Positions 58,880 through 64,000 of a DNA stretch of 64,000 nucleotides are shown one piece after another (the stretch's first letter is position 1; every line of letters starts with the position of its first letter). The DNA is from Nocardia salmonicida NBRC 13393 (GTDB lineage: Bacteria > Actinomycetota > Actinomycetes > Mycobacteriales > Mycobacteriaceae), in the NCBI RefSeq assembly GCF_001613085.1, contig NZ_BDBR01000002.1, positions 1 through 64,000 of the forward strand. The letters run 5' to 3'. The notes beneath the pieces are model-generated. The model ran no database searches. It saw only the letters and a list, made by a program, of their open reading frames with translations, and was not told the DNA's origin. Both the position numbers and the translations under genes were made by a program.

Positions 58880-60195
58880 CAGGCATCACCCGGCCACAGT
58901 GGCGCGGGTGCGGCGACGGTGCTGCGTCGTTGTGTCGGTGCGCATTCCACGATCCACTCGTCGCCGTGTCCGCGGACCGAATGAGGTCCGTGCGTGATCG
59001 GCGGCGCGGCCGCGAAAGCCGCCGCCGTGGCTTGCATGGACAGGTCGATCAGCACGCCACCACCGCTGTGGCGTGCGCAGGCCACCGCCAGCGCAGCGCA
59101 GACACCCGAGAGCGGATCGGCGATCGCGTCAGCGCAGAAGACCGGCTCGCCCTCGTGGCGCCCGACCAGGCCGCCCGCTACCGCGGCGTCGTCACCGAAG
59201 GCCACCCGCATCGGTTCGGATCGGCCGTAGCCGGTGAGGCTCAACCAGATCTGCCCGTCGCGGTGCGGGCGGTCCTCGGGTGCGAGGCCGAGTTGAGCCA
59301 ACGCCCGTGGGCGGGACGCCTCGAGCACGATGTCGGCTGAATCGAGTAGTTCTCCCAAGGCTTTTCGGCCCGCCTCGGAGCGGAAGTCGATGGTGCGGAA
59401 TTCGTGTCCGGCGTGCAGCCAGTCGAAGAACCGGGGATCACCGACGCGGGCGCCGTCGGGCCGGTGCGCACCCTCCACCTTGATCACCCGCGCTCCGGCC
59501 AGACCGAGTATTCGCGCGCACAGCGGACCCGCCCACATCGATGACAGATCGACAACGACGAGACCACGCAGCGATCGCGCGGCGACCGGTTCGGCGATGC
59601 GAGAAACGCGCCATGGCAGCACTTTTCGCGGCATGGTGAGCACAGATGCCGGAACGCCGAGCAATTGCGCTCGTTGTACCAGGTCGGCCGCCGACGACCG
59701 TGCTGCTGCCGCCTCGAGCGCGGTCCACGGATCTCCGTCTACGATCCCACCGAGAATCGCGGGGACGGCGTCGATGTCGTCGGGGCGGCTCAGCGTCAGG
59801 GCGCACCAGCCGTCGGTGGTACGAAGCAGCCTGCTCGTGCCGTTCGTCGACCTGCGCCCCGCTCGCCGCAGTCCCGCTCGCCGAGCCCTGCCGGTCAACG
59901 CGACCGCCGGGTCGAGGTCGACGCGGTCGCCGAGGTCGTCGGTGATCCACGACAGCGCGCGCAGCGCTGCGCGCAGCAGGCTGTAGGCGGGTGCGGGGGA
60001 CAGGACCGGTGCGGCATCGTGGCCGGTCAGCGCCATCGCACCGGAACCCGCCCAGGCCAGCATCGGGCAGTCCAAGGCGGCGGGAAAGTCGTCGGGGACG
60101 GTGTGGGTGGTCAGGGTGTGGATCCACTCGTCCACCACCGCGTGTGGTGTTCGGTTGTCCGCCTGGGGATCTGATCGCACGTCAGCGCTCCGCAT
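58879..60195 (-). CDS. CaiB/BaiF-type CoA transferase with permuted domain order
   Basis: 438 residues. The segment normally at the C-terminus (WCALTLSRPDDIDAVPAILG, AADLVQRAQLLGVPASVL) comes first. The usual N-terminal core follows from about residue 200: LRGLVVVDLSSMWAGPLCAR, LAGARVIKVEGAHRPDGARV, then SLTGYGRSEPMRVAFGDDAAVAGG with the presumed catalytic Asp. The order is circularly permuted relative to the two other CoA transferases in the window. The start overlaps the crotonase end by 14 bases; a GTG at 60180 is an alternative. Confidence 0.78.
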   Translation of the reverse strand: MRSADVRSDPQADNRTPHAVVDEWIHTLTTHTVPDDFPAALDCPMLAWAGSGAMALTGHDAAPVLSPAPAYSLLRAALRALSWITDDLGDRVDLDPAVALTGRARRAGLRRAGRRSTNGTSRLLRTTDGWCALTLSRPDDIDAVPAILGGIVDGDPWTALEAAAARSSAADLVQRAQLLGVPASVLTMPRKVLPWRVSRIAEPVAARSLRGLVVVDLSSMWAGPLCARILGLAGARVIKVEGAHRPDGARVGDPRFFDWLHAGHEFRTIDFRSEAGRKALGELLDSADIVLEASRPRALAQLGLAPEDRPHRDGQIWLSLTGYGRSEPMRVAFGDDAAVAGGLVGRHEGEPVFCADAIADPLSGVCAALAVACARHSGGGVLIDLSMQATAAAFAAAPPITHGPHSVRGHGDEWIVECAPTQRRSTVAAPAPLWPGDA

Positions 60196-61225
60196 CGGCC
60201 ACCTGATCGATCAGGCCCCAGTGCAGTGCCGTAGAGGCATCGAGTCGCTGTTCGGTCAGCATCAGCCATGCGGCGCGCCAGCGCCCGATCCGCCGCGGCA
60301 CGCTGACGGTGCCGCCCGCGCCGGGTATCAAGCCCATCCGCACCTCGGGGAAACAGAAGGACGTTTCCGGGGTCGCGGTGACCGTTTTCGCGAAGGCGGC
60401 GATTTCGGCACCCGCACCGATGCACGGGCCGTTGGCGCGGACGACGAGACGGTCGGCGATCCGATCGAGCGCCCGCCACGGTGCGTGATCGAGTCGCACC
60501 AGATAGGCGGCGACTATGTCTGTCGCCGAGCCGAATTCGGCCAGATCACCACCGCTGCAGAACACGGGGCCCTCGCCGCTGAGTTCGACCGTCGCGATGC
60601 TCGGGTCGGCGACTGCCACCTGCGCGGCGGCGAGAAGTTCCTCCCGAAGCCGCGTGCCCAGCGCATTGCGACGCTGCGGGTGATCCAGCACGATCGACAG
60701 GTGGTCCGCGCTGCGCCGCAGTCGAACCAGAGGGCGATCGGTAGCGGGTGCGGGCTCGGCGGGTCCGCGCTCGACGAGCCATCGAGCGAATTCGGGGCCG
60801 GCGAGCAGCATCGAGTAGGCCGCGGCCTCGGCGGCCAGCGCGGGCGTGGTGTCGCGTTCGATTCTCGCGCGAAGCAGATGGCCGCAGACGAGCGCGGCCC
60901 GCGGCGATCGAGCGACAGCGGCACGCAACGACGCAAGGGCGGCATCGATGTTCGCCACGCAGACCACCTCCGAACGGAGGGCCGAGGTCGGACGGTCGGT
61001 CAAGGTCAGCGTGGTGGCGGCCAGGACGGGCCCGATGGTCACGGAAGGTGGTCGCCGCAGAACCCCGACGACGAGCGACGTCGACTCCCGGATTCGAGCG
61101 GCCGCCGCCAGCACCGACTCGGGGGACGCAGCGCCGAGGTCGTCGAGCTCGAGCACGACGAGCGGCCTGGTAGGCGCTCCTGAATCCGAGAGCGCGAGCC
61201 CGTCGTCCAGCAGCGGATCGATCAT
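60182..61225 (-). CDS. Enoyl-CoA hydratase with extra N-terminal crotonase-like half
   Basis: 347 residues; the C-terminal ~190 are a functional crotonase. CSGGDLAEF is followed by CIGAGAEIAAF (Glu144 kept) and CFPEVRMGLIPGAGGTVSVP (Glu164 kept), so hydratase activity is likely. The N-terminal ~155 residues (VVLELDDLGAASPESVLAAA ... AAYSMLLAGPEFARWLVERG) look like a degenerate crotonase fragment. The ATG overlaps the ligase stop by four bases. The C-terminus is short, ending soon after the LMLTEQRLDASTALHWGLID element. Confidence 0.82.
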   Translation of the reverse strand: MIDPLLDDGLALSDSGAPTRPLVVLELDDLGAASPESVLAAAARIRESTSLVVGVLRRPPSVTIGPVLAATTLTLTDRPTSALRSEVVCVANIDAALASLRAAVARSPRAALVCGHLLRARIERDTTPALAAEAAAYSMLLAGPEFARWLVERGPAEPAPATDRPLVRLRRSADHLSIVLDHPQRRNALGTRLREELLAAAQVAVADPSIATVELSGEGPVFCSGGDLAEFGSATDIVAAYLVRLDHAPWRALDRIADRLVVRANGPCIGAGAEIAAFAKTVTATPETSFCFPEVRMGLIPGAGGTVSVPRRIGRWRAAWLMLTEQRLDASTALHWGLIDQVADAER

Positions 61226-62766
61226 CGACTGGGCTGCCGGTCGGCGAGGGTGCGTCGGACGTGGAACTTCTGCACCTTGCCGCTCGCGGTCCGTGGGAAG
61301 TCCTCGACCTGGTGCAACTCCTCGGGCCACTTCTGTTTGGCGACACCGGCCCGGTCGAAATGTGCCCGCATCTCGTCGATGGTCGGCAGCAGGTGGCCTG
61401 TGCGCAGCCGCACTACGGCGGCGGCGTGTTCGCCGAGGCGGGCGTCGGGCGCGGCGACGACGACCGCCTCCGCGATCCCGGGCATGGTCAGCAAGATCTC
61501 CTCGACCTCGAGGGCGCTGATGTTCTCGCCGCCGCGAATGATGATGTCGGCCTTGCGATCGGTGATGGTGAGGTATCCGTCCGCGTCGAGTTCGCCGATA
61601 TCGCCGGTGTGGTACCAGCCGTCGGCGTCGAAGGCCGCGGCGGTCAGGGCGTCGTCGGTGTAGCCGAGGCACAATTCCGGTCCGCGACTGAGGATTTCGC
61701 CGTCCTCGGCCAATCGGATCTCCACGCCGGGTAGGACGTTGCCGTCGGTGAACAGGCGTTTGTCCGATGCGGCGGTGACCCGTGACCCGGTGATCGAGGG
61801 GTGTTCGGTGCTGCCGTAGGAGCGGAAGACCGTGATGCCGAGATCGTCGAGCCGGCGCGTGACCGCCGCGGGCACCGATGACCCACCCAGGCCCGCGTAC
61901 TTCATCCGGGGCAGATGCGCGTCGGAGAAATCGGGATGATCGAGCAGGCTGGTGACGAAGTACGTCGCGCCGCCGCCGACGGTGAGTCCGTCGCTGCGCA
62001 TCAGCGCCAGGACGAGCTTCGGATCCCATACATCGGTCAGATTCACCGGTGACCCGTCTAGCACCGGAATCAGGAAGGCGTTGACCATGCCGATGAAGTG
62101 CCCGACGGGGGCCGCGGTGAGTTGTTTACCGCGTTCGGGCGGGTACCAGGCGGCCAGCTGCCGGGTTTCGTGACCGAGGGTCTCGTGGCTGTGCACCACG
62201 CCTTTGGGTGCGCTGGTGGTCCCCGAGGTGAAGGCGATCAGCGCGGGGCCCGCCGGATCGGTCGCCAGGAACCCGGGCATCGGGTCATCGGCGAGCAGCT
62301 CGTCGAAGTCGCGTCCCACGACGCCGACGATCGGGATGTCGGCGCAGAGATCGGCCTGGTACTCCAGGCGCCCGAACCTGTCGGCCGTGATGAACACCCG
62401 TGGCGCGGTCGCCTCGAGAATGTAGGTGAGTTCCTTGCGGCCGTAGAAGTGCACGATGGGCACCACCACAGCGCCGAGGAAGGCCGAGGCCCAGAAGGTC
62501 GCCGCGGCCTCCATCCAGTTGGGCAGTTGGAACGCCACGACGTCGCCGGGACCGACTCCGCGAGCACGCAGGCCGGCGGCGAGACGCCGAGCCCGATGCT
62601 CGACCTCGCCGAAGGTGCCCGACCAGGGACGCTCGGCCGAGTGCACCCGGAACTCGGTGTCCGGTGCGGCGGCCAGACCGCGCGTGAGCAACTCGCCGAT
62701 CGGTTCGCCGGTCCACCACCCCTGTGTTCGGTAATGCTCGATCAAGTCGGCGGGAATGCTGCGCAC
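61222..62766 (-). CDS. AMP-dependent CoA ligase (FadD / cyclohexanecarboxylate-CoA-ligase-like)
   Basis: 514 residues from GTG (VRSIPADLIEHYRTQGWW), with GGAG six bases upstream. ATP loop FTSGTTSAPKGVVHSHE, then YGSTEHPSI, DGWYHTGDIGELDADGYLTI, RGGENISALEVEE and catalytic Lys in RTASGKVQKFHVR. The N-terminal YRTQGWWTGEP pattern resembles ligases acting on cyclic or aromatic acids. First gene of the last minus-strand operon, behind paired operators. Confidence 0.9.
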   Translation of the reverse strand: MRSIPADLIEHYRTQGWWTGEPIGELLTRGLAAAPDTEFRVHSAERPWSGTFGEVEHRARRLAAGLRARGVGPGDVVAFQLPNWMEAAATFWASAFLGAVVVPIVHFYGRKELTYILEATAPRVFITADRFGRLEYQADLCADIPIVGVVGRDFDELLADDPMPGFLATDPAGPALIAFTSGTTSAPKGVVHSHETLGHETRQLAAWYPPERGKQLTAAPVGHFIGMVNAFLIPVLDGSPVNLTDVWDPKLVLALMRSDGLTVGGGATYFVTSLLDHPDFSDAHLPRMKYAGLGGSSVPAAVTRRLDDLGITVFRSYGSTEHPSITGSRVTAASDKRLFTDGNVLPGVEIRLAEDGEILSRGPELCLGYTDDALTAAAFDADGWYHTGDIGELDADGYLTITDRKADIIIRGGENISALEVEEILLTMPGIAEAVVVAAPDARLGEHAAAVVRLRTGHLLPTIDEMRAHFDRAGVAKQKWPEELHQVEDFPRTASGKVQKFHVRRTLADRQPSR

Positions 62767-62801
62767 GTGAGACTCCAATGCCCGATCCGAGGTCCTGCGG
62801 C

Positions 62802-62838
62802 GATGATGTTATTCTCTGAAATCAAGAATGACAATCTC
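62802..62838. promoter_or_regulatory. Two tandem cluster-operator-like sites (ligase / crotonase divergent region)
   Basis: GATGATGTTATTCTC (62802-62816) and AAGAATGACAATCTC (62824-62838) each match GAGAAT-N3-ATTCTC at 10 of 12 positions. They lie between divergent starts at 62766 and 62857. Confidence 0.5.
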
Positions 62839-62856
62839 GCGATGGGAGAATCTCAG

Positions 62857-63576
62857 ATGGTCGACCTCGAGTTGGATGAGGGTGTCGCGGTCGTCACGAT
62901 CGATCGACCACAGGCCCGCAACGCCATCGCGCCGAGCACCATGGACGAGCTCGACGACGCGCTCGACAAGGCGAAAGGCGCGCGCGCCCTGGTCATTCGA
63001 GGGGCCGGTGACCGCGCGTTCGTCTCCGGCGGCGACCTGAAAGAACTGAGCGCGCTGCGCACCGAGGAACAGGCCGCTGCGATGGCGTGGCGGATGCGGT
63101 CGATTTGCGACCGGTTGGCGAATTTCCCCGCCCCGGTGATCGCCGCGCTGAACGGGCACGCGCTCGGCGGCGGTGCCGAAGTCGCTGTCGCCGCGGACAT
63201 CCGGATCGCCGCCGACGACATCAAGATCGGATTCAACCAGTCCGCCCTGGCGATCATGCCCGCCTGGGGTGGGGCCGAGCGGCTCGCCGCCCTGGTCGGC
63301 AAGAGTCGGGCATTGCTGCTCGCGGGTGCAGGGACCATTCTCGAGGTGGCCGAGGCCGAGCGACTCGGGCTGGTGGACCGGGTACTGCCACGGGCCGATT
63401 TCGAGGCGGGCTGGCGTGCGGCGGCCCGTTCGCTGGCGACTGCGCAGGCCGGCGAGATCAAGCGAGTCGTCGCCGGGGTGTCGGCGCAGGAGGCCGTCGA
63501 CGCCTTCGCGCGGTTGTGGGTGGCCGATGAGCACTGGGTCGCCGCCGACGCGGTGCTCACCCGCCGGACCACTTAG
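62857..63576 (+). CDS. Enoyl-CoA hydratase/isomerase family protein
   Basis: 239 residues. Crotonase segments FVSGGDLKEL and ALGGGAEVAVAADI; Glu144 is kept (GGAEV), while Gln stands near Glu164 (KIGFNQSALAIMPAWGG). With one catalytic Glu it could be an isomerase or a slow hydratase. Start at the ATG eight bases after GGGAG; another in-frame ATG lies five codons upstream. Convergent with the last CMD gene. Confidence 0.87.
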   Translation: MVDLELDEGVAVVTIDRPQARNAIAPSTMDELDDALDKAKGARALVIRGAGDRAFVSGGDLKELSALRTEEQAAAMAWRMRSICDRLANFPAPVIAALNGHALGGGAEVAVAADIRIAADDIKIGFNQSALAIMPAWGGAERLAALVGKSRALLLAGAGTILEVAEAERLGLVDRVLPRADFEAGWRAAARSLATAQAGEIKRVVAGVSAQEAVDAFARLWVADEHWVAADAVLTRRTT

Positions 63577-63583
63577 CCCGCGA

Positions 63584-64000
63584 TCACCCGTCGGCGGGCA
63601 GAAACGGAACAAGCGCCGCCTCGGCGGGCACCGCGAACGAGTTCAGGGCCATCGCGAGCATCGTGTACGTGCCGACGACGAACACCAGATCCATCAGCTG
63701 GTGTTCGTCGAACTCGGTCGCCAGGGCGTTCCAGGTGTCGTCGCGCACCACGCCGTCGGCGAGCAGTTCGTCGACGGCGGTGAGCAACCGCCGATCGGTC
63801 GCCGACCACCCCGGTGCGGCCGGGCCCTCCGAGATCCGGGTGATCTCCTCGGGTCCCAGACCCGCGCCCGCGGCCAGGATCACGTGCTGTGCCCACTCGT
63901 AGCCGCACCGCCGGACCGCCGCCACCCGGAGCACGAGCAGCTCCCGCTGCCGGGCCGTGAGAGTGGAGCCGGACAGGAAATGGCCGGTGAAGGTCAAGAA
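63584..64000 (-). CDS. Carboxymuconolactone decarboxylase (AhpD-like) family protein, cut by window edge
   Basis: At least 138 residues; the N-terminus lies beyond the right edge. TARQRELLVLRVAAVRRCGYEWAQHV matches the CMD protein at 46.4 kb in the same segment, including the single-Cys variant (RRCGYEW). LMDLVFVVGTYTMLAMALNSF near the C-terminus is also shared. The two are paralogues within one cluster, each presumably serving a different step. Confidence 0.85.
   Translation of the reverse strand, partial: FLTFTGHFLSGSTLTARQRELLVLRVAAVRRCGYEWAQHVILAAGAGLGPEEITRISEGPAAPGWSATDRRLLTAVDELLADGVVRDDTWNALATEFDEHQLMDLVFVVGTYTMLAMALNSFAVPAEAALVPFLPADG

Noticed and set aside
1..64000. tRNA, rRNA, CRISPR array, insertion sequence or phage attachment site
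   Set aside because: None recognised on either strand; the only tandem repeat of note is the coding hexamer tract in the Mas gene.

Overview
The window is high-GC DNA (strong G/C preference at third codon positions, long antisense shadow frames) from a mycolic-acid actinobacterium, most likely Nocardia or a close Nocardiaceae relative. The evidence is a complete yrbE-mce lipid-import operon, an EspC-like type VII secretion protein, a mycofactocin-coupled type SDR, an F420-type luciferase-like enzyme, PucR and KstR-like TetR regulators, and a conservon-type (CvnA-like) sensor. The genus is inferred from gene content, not from a marker gene.

Layout. 1-12 kb is a mixed housekeeping and regulatory region: a cut-off GNAT acetyltransferase, small membrane and hypothetical proteins, a CsbD stress protein divergent from a TetR gene, two divergent PucR-type regulators, an orphan NIT-domain sensor ATPase, a CocE/NonD hydrolase, a SigB/SigF-type sigma factor and a KstR-like TetR gene ending in an 18-bp perfect palindrome. 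12.2-21.9 kb is one co-directional mce operon (hypothetical, yrbEA, yrbEB, mceA-F, Mas), mostly with 1-4 bp start/stop overlaps.

22-64 kb is a roughly 40-kb catabolic supercluster arranged as many short divergent operons: P450-SDR-ferredoxin; SDR-small Cys protein; split B12-dependent acyl-CoA mutase-LLM enzyme-CoA transferase; ferredoxin reductase; acyl-CoA ligase-two acyl-CoA dehydrogenases-crotonase-MeaB-type GTPase; a long minus-strand operon (CMD protein, Rieske oxygenase, 108-aa protein, amidohydrolase, SnoaL-like, two acyl-CoA dehydrogenases, TetR, TesB); a plus-strand beta-oxidation operon (ACAD, SDR, CoA transferase, crotonase, thiolase, ACAD); an HMG-CoA-synthase/DUF35-like protein with an SCP2-type thiolase; and a final ligase-crotonase-CoA transferase-amidohydrolase operon. 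The intergenic control regions repeatedly carry the same inverted repeat, GAGAAT-N3-ATTCTC, in perfect or near-perfect form, which ties the cluster into one regulon. The TetR gene inside the cluster is the natural candidate repressor.

How it may work together (inference): the mce system imports a hydrophobic compound; the P450, SDRs and Rieske oxygenase with its reductase oxidise it; CoA ligases and CoA transferases activate acids; paired acyl-CoA dehydrogenases, crotonases, thiolases and a possible retro-aldolase pair shorten it; and the cobalamin mutase with its GTPase chaperone rearranges a branched acyl-CoA. The mutase has methylmalonyl-CoA-mutase-like specificity residues but Ala where the mutase family normally has Tyr, so its substrate may be a bulkier carboxy-acyl-CoA. 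The cluster is interrupted at 36.0-39.4 kb by an unrelated ESX-associated trio (EspC-like protein, 737-aa helical protein, lipoprotein). No tRNA, rRNA, insertion sequence or CRISPR array was seen.
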